A stretch of 64,000 nucleotides of DNA from Centrapalus pauciflorus (taxonomy: Eukaryota > Streptophyta > Magnoliopsida > Asterales > Asteraceae), in contig JAANYP010000811.1 in NCBI GenBank assembly GCA_020465985.1, forward strand, positions 62,001 through 126,000, written 5' to 3'. The notes under the pieces are model-generated. The model saw only the letters and a program-made list of their open reading frames with translations. It did not search any database and was not told the origin of the DNA. Below, piece after piece: positions 11,774 through 22,307 of this stretch (its first letter is position 1; each line of letters starts with the position of its first letter). The position numbers and the translations under genes were made by a program.

Positions 11774-14199
11774 TGTCACACCCTGCTACCCCGGTTGGCA
11801 GCGAGGCGTGACGAGTGCGGAAGCGTAACCATAATCATAATGAACGACCACTATATGGACGTTTTTAAAATACATCATTGGAACTTGAAAATATAGCAAT
11901 GTTTTACATAGACTGATGTGAGTAAAGGAGCTCGCAAAAATACAGAGATTTAATTACATAATTAAAATATCCAAAATAATGCAGCTAAATCTCCGTTAAT
12001 TTGAGTATGCATGCGACTCCATGGATGCGGAAGCTTGAAAGTAAAATACATCCGAGGCATACTTGCCTTAATTTCCTGAAAATACACGCTAAAATACGTC
12101 AACAAAAATTCTTGGTGAGCTCATAGGTTTACACGTAAATCTGACTTGTATGGACAACAATAATAGAGATTGAATTTATAAAATCATAAATTCCTTGTTA
12201 TGTATTACATATAAACCATCATGCAACCGAAGCTTAATTAAAATGAGTTTGCCCTGTGCAGTATTCCCATACGTAATACCGTGTGTTGAATATATATGCA
12301 CCCGCTGTTAGCCGACCCGAACTAACCCGAGTGGGGGACATGACTCTCAATAGATCTATCCACAATATATTCGCGCTTACAAATAAATGCAATTAACGGT
12401 TCATGATATCAGAGCTAATGGAACCCAATGTGTAATACATAATAGAAATGAAAGTATTTCAGTGTCCGTATAAAAACGAAGCATGTATTTCATCCCCAAA
12501 ACATAACAGTGTGAAAATAGGGGCTATGAGAACTCACCGGGATTGCGATGGCAAAAATCTAGCGTAAAAAGCTTTTAGCGTAAAGTGACGGATGATGCAC
12601 CGAGCGAGATTAAACGGGTCCTAAATGATAATAAGGACTTAATATCTCTAATATATAGTGATATATACATATTTATAGATTTTCATGTCTTAAATCACCC
12701 AACATTACAAGTTTATAAATAAAATTCGCTTTAAAACGTCAAGTTTATATATATATAATTTTCCAGCTTTTTCAGAGGTTTCTCGGCCTACTTTGAGGCT
12801 GTTTTTGACCAAGCTCCAAAATGTTTTAGACTTTGGTTTTCTAGGACATTAAACTACTATATACAAAGTATTTTTAGAATCAAGAACGGCCATTTTTCGA
12901 GTTGTTTAGGTTAGTGAAAAAGCTCGTTAAAAACGCTATGTTGGCCATTTTTGAGCTGTCAAACTTTCGGTTCCCCAAATAATTTCTGGAGGTATTAAAC
13001 TCAAAAATAAATTATGAAAAATTACAGATCTATAGCTAAGACATAGATCTAACGTTTGAGACAAGAATCAACTCATTTTGTTAAGTTATGAATTAGTTAT
13101 GATTTTTCAAAGTCGATACAAATTTTCTGCCGAAATTCCGTAGTTTATAAACTTACAACAATCTATGATTCTTGTTGTTTATTCAAAGACTACTTGTATA
13201 AAAGTTATAAAAGTTATATAACACATATATAACACATGTTTTCATAATATTAACATGTTTATAATGTGTTCATATATTCATATGCACATTTAAAGAAACA
13301 ACTAAAAATAAAAACTAGAAACTTATAAACTTGAGTTTTTATGAAACTTGTTGTTGTAGGTGGTTATAAATATTATGCAAGCCTTATATAAACATAAATA
13401 TAAGATGATATAAGCTAGAATTTACTTACTTTGATGTGTTAGGAGAATGAAAATGAGTAGAAGACTTGATCTTGAAAGAGTTGCACAAGAAATACTTTGA
13501 AATATTTGAAGAACACCAAAATTGAAATTTTTGGTCTTTCACTTGGCCTTGGGGCCGGATATAGGAGGAGAGAAAAGAGAGTTTTTGTTGTTGTAAGTGT
13601 GGAAATGAATGAAGTTCAAATCCTCTATTTATAGCCAAAGGAAGGAGTCTTGTAATCATGAAAGATATGGGAGGTGGAGATTGAGTGCAAGTTTGCACAA
13701 GCATGGTGATGAAAAATTGATGTAGATGGTGCAAGGTAATTGAAATAAAATATTTGAGGTTGTGTAACTCCTATGGTGGCCGGCCATAGGAGGTAATTAT
13801 AGTGTATTTTCTTTTTTTTTTTGTATAAATGTATTTAGAATGTATTCTTGTATTTTCCTTTTCTTGTAAATTCAAAAATACTTTTGAATGCATTGTTTTA
13901 ATGAATTGTTTTAGTCTTGCATAATTAAGGTTAAGTAATTGTATTAGTGTATGATTAGTGTTACTAATCATAATTTAATTATGTACTTAGTTGAATTAAT
14001 CCCTCATATCGTAAATTGATCGTATTAATTGATTTCCCGATTCATTGCCCCGATGAATTTGATTCTAATTGAGTTGAATTTTCTAATAAACCTTGTTAAT
14101 CACTTGATTAATTTCTAATGACCATTGATTAGGTTATAATTGGCTATTAAATACTGATTAGGTCATAGTTGCTAACCTGGTTTAATGTCGGATGTTACA
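11774..14199 (-). repeat. Tekay A 3' LTR
   Basis: This LTR is 2,426 bp, starting TGTCACACCC and ending GATGTTACA on the plus strand. It is A/T-rich. In minus sense it has TATAAATA at 13633-13626, a GTAAGTA donor-like site starting at 13429 and a TTTTCAG acceptor-like site ending at 12076. A short open frame at 13426-13734 spans the TATA box, so I do not regard it as a gene. Confidence 0.95.
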
Positions 14200-14200
14200 G

Positions 14201-14210
14201 TCTCCCCCTT
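14201..14210 (-). other. Polypurine tract of Tekay A
   Basis: On the minus strand this reads AAGGGGGAGA, one base before the 3' LTR. It is the plus-strand primer site for reverse transcription. Confidence 0.85.
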
Positions 14211-14233
14211 GTTAAGGGAATTTCGTCCCGAAA

Positions 14234-17200
14234 TTAGCTCGTGTTCTCCACTGCTTGAGTATTTGAGAACAGATGAGGGTATTTTTCTCGGAATTGATCT
14301 TCGCGTTCCCACGTAAACTCAAGACCTCGCTTAGAGTTCCATCTGACTTTTATTATCGGGATCCGGCTGTGCTTTAGTTTCTTGACTTCTCGGTCCATTA
14401 TTTCTACAGGTTGTTCAATGAAGTTCAACTTATCGTCTAACTCCAGCTCGTCCATGGGTATAACGAGTGATTCATCAGCCAGACACTTCTTAAGATTGGA
14501 CACGTGGAAGGTATTATGAACGTTACTAAGCTCTGGGGGCAGATCGAGTCGGTAAGCTACCGGGCCAATTCTTTTGGTGATCTTGAATGGTCCGATATAA
14601 CGAGGATTGAGTTTTCCTCGTTTCCCAAAACGGATTACGCCCTTCCAAGGCGAGACTTTTAACATTACTTGATCTCCCTCTTGGAACTCCAAATCCTTCC
14701 GTCGAATGTCTGCATAACTTTTCTGTCGATCCCGCGCGATCTTTAATCGGTTACGAATCTGGGCTATCTAGTCTGTAGTCTCTTGGATGATCTCAGGTCC
14801 AGTGATCTGACTATCTCCTACTTCAGCCCAAGAAAGAGGTGATCGACATTTTCGCCCGTAGAGTGCCTCGAATGGGGCGGTCTTAATGCTCGAGTGATAG
14901 CTGTTGTTATAGGAAAACTCGACTAATGGCAGGTGTCTGTCCCAACTTTTGCCAAAATCGATGACACATGCCCTTAACATGTCTTCCAACGTCTGAATCA
15001 TCCTTTCACTCTGACCATCCGTTTGCGGGTGATAGGCTGTGCTCATATCTAGACGTGTACCCAGTGCTTCTTGCAATGACTGCGAAAATCTTGATGTGAA
15101 CCGGCTGTCCCTGTCTGATATAATTGATGCAGGTACTCCATGTCTTGAGACGACTTCTTTAAGATAGATTCGTGTTAACTTATCCATCTTATCAGTCTCC
15201 TTGATTGGCAGGAAATGTGCGGTTTTGGTAAGTCGATCCACAATCACCCAAATAGTGTCATAACCTCCAGAAGTTTTTGGCAACTTGGTGATGAAATCCA
15301 TGGTGATGTTTTTCCACTTCCACTGGGGTATTTCTGGTTGAACCAGCAATCCTGATGGTTTTTGGTGCTCAGCTTTAACCTTCAAACATGTTAAGCACTT
15401 GCTGACATAGGTAGCAATGTCAGCCTTCATGTTTGGCCACCAGTACATTCCCTTCAAGTCGTGGTACATCTTATCTGACCCTGGATGAATAGCATATCTT
15501 GTCTTATGCCCTTCATCCATGACCAGCTTCCTTACACCTCCGAGTTTTGGTAGCCAAATTCTGCCCATGAAGTATCGACATCCATCTAGCTTGATTTCAA
15601 ACTGCTTATCCATACCTCTCAAGGCTTCATCCAGTAGATTACCCTCCTTGACTGCTTCTTCTTGTGCCTTGCGAACTTGAGAGTTTAGGTTTGACTGTAT
15701 AGTCATGACCAAAGCTCGAACTCTTAATGGCTAAACCCGTTCCTTTCGGCTTAGGGCATCAGCCATGACATTCGCCTTCCCCGGATGATAACGAATTTCG
15801 CAGTCATAATCGCTAAGTAGTTCAACCCAACGACGCTGTCTCATATTTAGCTCTTTCTGATTTAGAATATGCTGGAGGCTTTTATGGTCTGTGAACACCG
15901 TGCACTTTGTTCCATACAGGTAGTGCCTCCATATTTTGAGAGCAAACACCACTGCTCCAAGCTCTAAGTCATGAGTCGTATAATTCACCTCGTGAATTTT
16001 GAGCTGTCGTGATGCGTAAGCAATGACTTTATCCCTTTGCATGAGCACACAACCTAATCCATTGTGTGAGGCATCACAGTAGACCATAAAATTTTCAGTC
16101 CCTTCAGGTAAGGACAGAATTGGTGCACTACACAATCTTTGCTTTAACTGCTGAAACGCCTTTTCTTGCTCTTCACCCCAGATATACTTCACATCCTTCC
16201 GAGTCAATTCTGTTAAGGAACCTGCTATCTTTGAGAAGTTTTCGATAAATCGCCTATAATAACCGGCAAGTCCTAGAAATTGGCGGATTTCCGTGGGGGT
16301 TCTAGGAGTCGCCCAGTTCTTTATGGCCTCGATTTTTGATGGATCAACTTGGATTCCCTGGCTGTTGATCACATGTCCAAGGAATTTAACTTCTCGCAAC
16401 CAAAATTCACATTTTGAAAATTTGGCGTATAACTGTTCCTTCTCTAACAACTCCAAGATCAGCTTGAGGTGGTGTTCATGCTCCTCCTTATTTCTGGAAT
16501 AGATGAGAATATCGTCTATGAACACTATTACAAATTTGTCCAGATACGGTTTACACACTCGATTCATGAGGTCCATGAATACGGCTGGTGCGTTAGTCAA
16601 ACCGAATGGCATTACCTGGAATTCGTAATGTCCATAACAAGTTCTGAATGCGGTCTTCGGTATGTCTTCTTCCCGAACCTTTACTTGATGATAACCGGAT
16701 CGCAGATTAATCTTAGAGTAGAAGCTAGATCCCTGTAGTTGGTCAAACAGGTCATCAATTCTGGGAAGAGGGTAGCGGTTCTTTACCGTTAACTTGTTTA
16801 GCTCTCGGTAGTCTATGCACATTCTGAAGGATCCGTCTTTCTTTTTAACGAACAAGACCGGAGCTCCCCAAGGTGAGGAACTTGGTTGAATGAATCCTTT
16901 ATCCATCAACTCTTGTAATTGATTGGATAGCTCTTGCATTTCAGAAGGAGCGAGTCTATATGGGGCCCTTGCGACCGGTGCAGCTCCCGGCACAAAATCG
17001 ATTTGAAACTCTACTTGCCTAGTTGGCAGAAGTCCAGGCAAATCTTCTGGGAAGACCTTCGGATAGTCACAAACCACTGGAATATCCTCGAGTCGCTTCT
17101 CCTCCGACTCTTTTTCTACGATTTGTACCAGTACTGCATGACAACCTTTCCTAAGGCACTTTAGTGTTCTTAGGCCGGATATGACATTCAACTGTCGGTT

Positions 17201-18664
17201 CTTTCTTTCTCATTGAACTGTTAGAAACTTCTTCTTGTGGAGTGGTATCTGTACCACTTTCTTACCACACAAAATCTCGGCATGATTGTGTGACAACCAA
17301 TCCATACCAACTACTACGTCAAAACTTCCGAGTTCTATAGGCATTAAGTCTATCTTAAAGGGATGATATGCCAGCTTTAGTGTGCATTCCTTAATGATAC
17401 TACTTGCCTCTATTATTTTACCGTCAGCCAGTTCTATAGAATAAGAGTTGTCTAAGGGAAAAGGAGTGGCATTCAATTGTTTACTTAACTTATCAGATAT
17501 AAAGCTCCTATCAGCCCCAGTATCAAAGAGTACGTAAGCATAAATGTCATCTAAAAGAAACGTACCTGATACTACGTGGGGATCTTGACGAGCGTCACCT
17601 GTGCCTAACACAAAAGCTCTCCCCTGAGCTCCTCCACCATTCCTCAGCTTCGGGCACTCACTCTTGAAGTGCCCAGTAACTCCACATTCAAAGCAGCCTT
17701 TTTGATTGCTGCCACTGGTTCCCGGGGCTCCAGATTTACAGTCTTTGGCCATATGCCCCAAACGTTTGCATTTTCCACAGTGGGTTGGACAGGGACCCTG
17801 GTTGTGATGGAAGGTGCATTTAGTGCAGAAAGGCTTGGTACCGGTATAACCTCTTCTTAGCTCAGCTCCCGCTGCGTAAGCCTTAATGGTTTCGGGCTTT
17901 TTGGATTGTGAACCCGCATTCTTCCCGGTCCTGTCTTCCCACTTTCTTTTGTTTTCCCCGGCCTTGGCTTCATTTCTCCAGGATACTTGGTCCATAAGAT
18001 TATTGGCCATCCTGATGGCATCCTGTAGGGTGGATGGGTTGGAGGTAGTGACATTACCTTGAATTTGAGGAGCGAGTCCCCGAATGTAACGTTCGATCTT
18101 TTTGTACTCCGGGGTCACCATTTGAGGACACAGGATACTTAGCTCGTGAAATCGGTTGGTATATCCTGCAACGTCCGATCCCTTCATTGACAGGTTCCAG
18201 AACTCCGATTCCATTTTCTGGAGTTCGTTCCTCAGACAGTACTCGTCCGTCATCATTTGCTTCAACGCGGACCATGTGAGCTGGTAGGCTTCATCGATAC
18301 TTACAGACTGGACATAGGAATTCCACCATGTGAGGGCGCTATCTTGTAGAGTGTGAGTAGAAAACTTCACCTTATCTCCTTCAGCACATCCACTGACACG
18401 AACGACAGATTCTAATTTCTCAAACCACCGTATCAAGCCAACGGCTCCTTCGGTTCCGTTGAAGTACCGGGGTTTGCAACTTAAAAATCCATTAATTCGA
18501 CAACCTTTTGCGTGGATTTCAGTTCCTCCCATGGTGCGGCTAGCACCACCATCTGCATTAGCTGAGCTATTCCTATTTGCCTCATACGTGGCTATAGCGG
18601 CAGCCACTCTTTGTGCGACTAGCTCTTCAATGTCAGCAGCGTTCATTGCTCGTTTCGGCGGCAT
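14234..18664 (-). pseudogene. Tekay A gag-pol polyprotein (three in-frame stops)
   Basis: A single frame of about 1,476 codons starts at the ATG at 18664 (M-P-P-K-R). Gag is followed by CCHC knuckles (C-G-K-C-K-R-L-G-H-M-A-K-D-C and C-F-E-C-G-V-T-G-H-F-K-S-E-C, about 17640-17800). The protease has L-F-D-T-G-A-D-R-S-F near 17520. RT has Y-R-E-L-N-K-L and F-I-D-D-I-L-I-Y-S near 16510. RNase H has V-Y-C-D-A-S and T-D-H-K-S-L. Integrase has an H-H-C-C finger (15530-15370), then M-D-F-I-T-K-L, S-D-R-D-S-R-F-T and S-E-R-M-I-Q. The tail (14234-14400) resembles the Tekay chromodomain (V-R-W-N, F-T-W-E-R-E). Stops are TGA at 17210-17212, TAG at 15731-15733 and TAG at 14768-14770, each near a domain boundary. 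Confidence 0.95.
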
Positions 18665-18895
18665 TATCTTAAAATTTTAAAGAAAAAGCATAGTGTAAGA
18701 AATTGAATCTTAAAGAGGTAAATTTTCTTTAAAGCACAATACTATAATCATCAAACACAATTTCATAAATAACTTGCAATTTTTCATTAATCATTCGAAA
18801 TTTTCTTACATTAGGGGCGGGTTATTACCCGAAAATTTTTGTCCTATACTATTACATGATATTTTCCTACTATTACAAAGATAGATAGAAGTGCA
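18665..18895 (-). other. Spacer between extra ORF and gag of Tekay A
   Basis: This AT-rich stretch of about 230 bp contains no open frame of note. It separates the extra ORF stop from the gag ATG, so gag would need internal initiation, reinitiation or splicing if both come from one RNA. Confidence 0.6.
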
Positions 18896-19660
18896 CTAAG
18901 TGTGGGAGTGATCAGGGGTCTCTCCCTTTTCCATCGCGTTGAGGCGCTGAGTCAGCTCCTCGATCCGAGCTTGGCTTTCGGCTAGTTGCTGCCGAAGCTC
19001 ATTCAGGCCATCCTGTTGGATGGTGAGAGCATGCTGGTTAGCCCAGTAGATGTTGGAGTTTTGTAACTCCTCAACCTCTAGACGAGCGGTCATCCCACCG
19101 ATATCTAGGTTAAGTGATCGGATTTGATGATCATGCCTGGTCGATCGTGCTATCAGAATTGGTATGGTTTGCTCGGTAGGCTCTTGGGTGAGGGTCGGGA
19201 CAGGTGCGGAGGATGGTCCTCCTATCTCGAAGTTGGGAGGAACTCCCTCCATCTGCCTCCATTCGCGGAGGGTCTCTGGTATCCAGCCCCATCGGCGGGC
19301 GTCTACTCGTCGGTGTGGTGGTGGAGGATTGGGCTGTGGAGTCGGGACAGGAATAGACTCCCTTCTTGGTGGGTTCACCCGCTTTCGGGGTGTGTACAAC
19401 ATTTTGGGGCCGTTAGGGTAAGGCCTATACGGCTTATATGACGGCTCGGCTGGGTGGTATGGGACGCGAGCAGGGACCGTTGGGGGCAATGGATCTTCTT
19501 CCTCCATCGGCTCCTCTTCCGTTTCCTCCATTGGATCTTCCGAGGGGTCCACTTCTTCCGATGTTTCTTCTTCGTGGAAAATCTCAGTGGCCGTGGGGCT
19601 CGCAGGAGTGTACTCCTCCTCTGAATCCGATAAGATGATGGTTTCCGGATGGGACATCAT
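18896..19660 (-). CDS. Extra ORF upstream of gag in Tekay A (unknown function)
   Basis: An uninterrupted frame of about 254 codons lies between the 5' LTR and gag on the element's sense strand. The first ATG is at 19660 (M-M-S-H-P), with another directly after it. The N-terminal 70 residues are strongly acidic (S-D-S-E-E-E, runs of E, D and P). The middle is rich in Pro and Arg with a K-R-V-N-P-P-R-R-E basic patch and P-P-P-P-H-R-R. The last 80 residues have a heptad-like pattern (L-N-E-L-R-Q-Q-L-A-E-S, R-I-E-E-L-T-Q-R-L) typical of a coiled coil. I see no enzyme motif, signal peptide or membrane span. It is the only long element ORF in the window without a lesion. I do not recognise the family; a gag-like accessory or nucleic-acid-binding protein is a guess. 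Confidence 0.7.
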   Translation of the reverse strand: MMSHPETIILSDSEEEYTPASPTATEIFHEEETSEEVDPSEDPMEETEEEPMEEEDPLPPTVPARVPYHPAEPSYKPYRPYPNGPKMLYTPRKRVNPPRRESIPVPTPQPNPPPPHRRVDARRWGWIPETLREWRQMEGVPPNFEIGGPSSAPVPTLTQEPTEQTIPILIARSTRHDHQIRSLNLDIGGMTARLEVEELQNSNIYWANQHALTIQQDGLNELRQQLAESQARIEELTQRLNAMEKGETPDHSHT

Positions 19661-19780
19661 TTCTGCTATCAAGGTCCGTTCATAGTATTTTAGTTAGTTA
19701 CAAAATATTTTTAAAATCAGTAAATTTTATGTGCAGTTATAGTCTAGGGTACTAATGCAACCTAGTTCACTATAACTATG

Positions 19781-19792
19781 GCTCTGATACCA
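19781..19792 (-). other. Primer binding site of Tekay A
   Basis: The minus strand reads TGGTATCAGAGC, three bases inside the end of the 5' LTR, complementary to tRNA-iMet. Confidence 0.93.
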
Positions 19793-19795
19793 ATC

Positions 19796-22215
19796 TGTCA
19801 CACCCTGCTATCCCGGTTGGCTGCGAGGCGTGACGAGTGCGGAAGCGTAACCATAATCATAATGAACGACCACTATATGGACGTTTTTAAAATACATCAT
19901 TGGAACTTGAAAATATAGCAACGTTTTACATAGACTGATGTGAGTAAAGGAGCTCGCAAAAATACAGAGATTTAATTACATAATTAAAATATCCAAAATA
20001 ATGCAGCTAAATCTCCGTTTATTTGAGTATGCATGCGACTCCATGGATGCGGAAGCTTGAAAGTAAAATACGTCTGAGGCATACTTGCCTTAATTTCCTG
20101 AAAATACACGCTAAAATACGTCAACAAAAATTGGTGAGCTCATAGGTTTACACGTAAATCTTACTTGTATGGACAACAATAATAGAGATTGAATTTATAT
20201 AATCATAAATTCCTTGTTATGTATTACACATAAACCATCATGCAACCGAAGCTTAATTAAAATGAGTTTGCCCTGTGCAGTATTCCCATACGTAATACCG
20301 TGTGTTGAATATATATGCACCCGCTGTTAGCCGACCCGAACTAACCCGAGTGGGGGACATGACTCCCAATAGATCTATCCACAATATATTCGCGCTTACA
20401 AATAAATGCAATTAACGGTTCATGATATCAGAGCTAATGGAACCCAATGTGTAATACATAATAGAAATGAAAGTATTTCCGTGTCCATATAAAAACGAAG
20501 CATGTATTTCATCCCCAAAACATAACAGTGTGAAAATAGGGGCTATGAGAACTCACCGGGATTGCGATGGCAAAAATCTAGCGTAAAAAGCTTTTAGCGT
20601 AAAGTGACGGATGATGCACCGAGCGAGATTAAACGGGTCCTAAATGATAATAAGGACTTAATATCTCTAATATATAGTGATATATACATATTTATCGATT
20701 TTTATGTCTTAGATCACCCAACATTACAAGTTTATAAATAAAATTCGCTTTAAAACGTCAAGTTTATATATATATAATTTTCCAGCTTTTTCGGAGGTTT
20801 TTCGGCCTACTTTGAGGCTGTTTTTGACCAAGCTCCAAAATGTTTTAGACTTTGGTTTTCTAGGACATTAAACTACCATATACAAAGGATTTTTAGAATC
20901 AAGAACGGCCATTTTTCGAGTTGTTTAGGTTAGTGAAAAAGCTCGTTAAAAACGCTATGTTGGCCATTTTTGAGCTGTCAAACTTTAGGTTTCCCAAATA
21001 ATTTCTGGAGGTCTTAAACTCCAAAATAAATTATGAAAAATTACAGATCTATAGTTAAGACATAGATCTAACTTTTGAGACAAGAATCAACTCATTTTGT
21101 TGAGTTATGAATTAGTTATGATTTTTCAAAGTCGATACAAATTTTCTGCCGAAATTCCGTAGTTTATAAACTTACAACAATTTATGATTCTTGTTATTTA
21201 TTCAAAGACTACTTGTATAAAAGTTATAAAAGTTATATAACACATATATAACACATGTTTTCATAATATTAACATGTTTATGATGTGTTCATATATTCAT
21301 ATGCACTATTAAGGAAACAACTAAAAATAAAAACTAGAAACTTATAAACTTGAGTTTTTATGAAACTTGTTGTTGTAGGTGATTATAAATATTATGCAAG
21401 CCTTATATAAACATAAATATAAGATGACATAAGCTAGAATTTACTTACTTTGATGTGTTAGGAGAATGAAAATGAGTAGAAGACTTGATCTTGAAAGAGT
21501 TGCACAAGAAATACTTTGAAATATTTGAAGAACACCAAAATTGAAATTTTTGGTCTTTCACTTGGCCTTGGGGCCGGATATAGGAGGAGAGAAAAGAGAG
21601 TTTTTGTTGTTGTAAGTGTGGAAATGAATGAAGTTCAAATCCTCTATTTATAGCCAAAGGAAGGAGTCTTGTAATCATGAAAGATATGGGAGGTGGAGAT
21701 TGAGTGCAAGTTTGCACAAGCATGGTGATGAAAAGTTGATGTAGATGGTGCAAGGTAATTGAAATAAAATATTTGAGGTTGTGTACCTCCTATGGTGGCC
21801 GGCCATAGGAGGTAATTATAGTGTATTTTCTTTTTTTTGTATAAATGTATTTAAAATGTATTCTTGTAATTTCCTTTTCTTGTAAATTCAAAAATACTTT
21901 TGAATGCATTGTTTTAATGAATTGTTTTAGTCTTGCATAATTAAGGTTAAGTAATTGTATTAGTGTATGATTAGTGTTACTAATCATAATTTAATTATGT
22001 ACTTAGTTGAATTAATCCCTCATATCGTAAATTGATCGGATTAATTGATTTCCCGATTCATTGCCCCGATGAATTTGATTCTAATTGAGTTGAATTTTCT
22101 AATAAACCTTGTTAATCACTTGATTAATTTCTAATAACCATTGATTAGGTTATAATTGGCTATTAAATACTGATTAGGTCATAGTTGCTAACCTGGTTTA
22201 ATGACGGATGTTACA
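19796..22215 (-). repeat. Tekay A 5' LTR
   Basis: This LTR is 2,420 bp and matches 11774-14199 with scattered substitutions and small indels. In minus sense transcription would start below the TATA box at 21652-21645. A donor-like GTAAGTA starts at 21448 and an acceptor-like TTTTCAG ends at 20098. Confidence 0.95.
21645..21652 (-). promoter_or_regulatory. TATA box of Tekay A 5' LTR
   Basis: TATAAATA on the minus strand lies in the sequence CTATAAATAGAGG, conserved at 13626-13633 and in solo LTR T at 47199-47206. Conservation in a diverged third copy supports a functional core promoter. Confidence 0.8.
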
Positions 22216-22307
22216 CTACCAGTTGCAAAATATCTTCCAGATGCCTTCTTGATTCTCTGAAACAATTCCCACGCACATCACTGAAACCCTAAATCCTTCG
22301 ATCATCA
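22216..22307 (+). other. Leader of the Sirevirus A extra ORF
   Basis: The 92 bp from the Tekay A insertion to the ATG read like a plant 5' UTR (GAAACCCTAAATCC, then ATCATCAATGG around the start). No TATA box is visible in this piece; the upstream flank continues at 11773. Confidence 0.45.

Larger units (their letters stand above)
11774..22215 (-). mobile_element. Tekay A: complete Ty3/gypsy chromovirus, layer 6
   Basis: The ends are LTRs at 11774-14199 and 19796-22215 (about 2.42 kb each) with perfect TSD CTACC at 11769-11773 and 22216-22220. The internal order in minus sense is PBS, extra ORF, gag-protease-RT-RNase H-integrase-chromodomain in a single frame, and PPT. I counted about 40 substitutions between the LTRs (1-2%). 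The polyprotein has three in-frame stops and no frameshift that I could find. This is the innermost and the structurally most complete element in the window. Its LTR family also occurs as solo LTR T (45363-47768). Confidence 0.95.

Noticed and set aside
13426..13734. 102-codon open frame in the Tekay A LTRs, also at 21445-21753
   Set aside because: It is kept in both LTRs only because they are near-identical. It spans the TATA box, so it would not be transcribed whole, and the solo LTR T copy differs in length and sequence.
16293..17164. Plus-strand frames opposite Tekay A RT
   Set aside because: They are antisense shadows of a clearly recognised RT.
19124..19638. Plus-strand frames opposite the Tekay A extra ORF
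   Set aside because: They are antisense shadows of a GC-richer coding stretch; the minus frame is longer and in element orientation.
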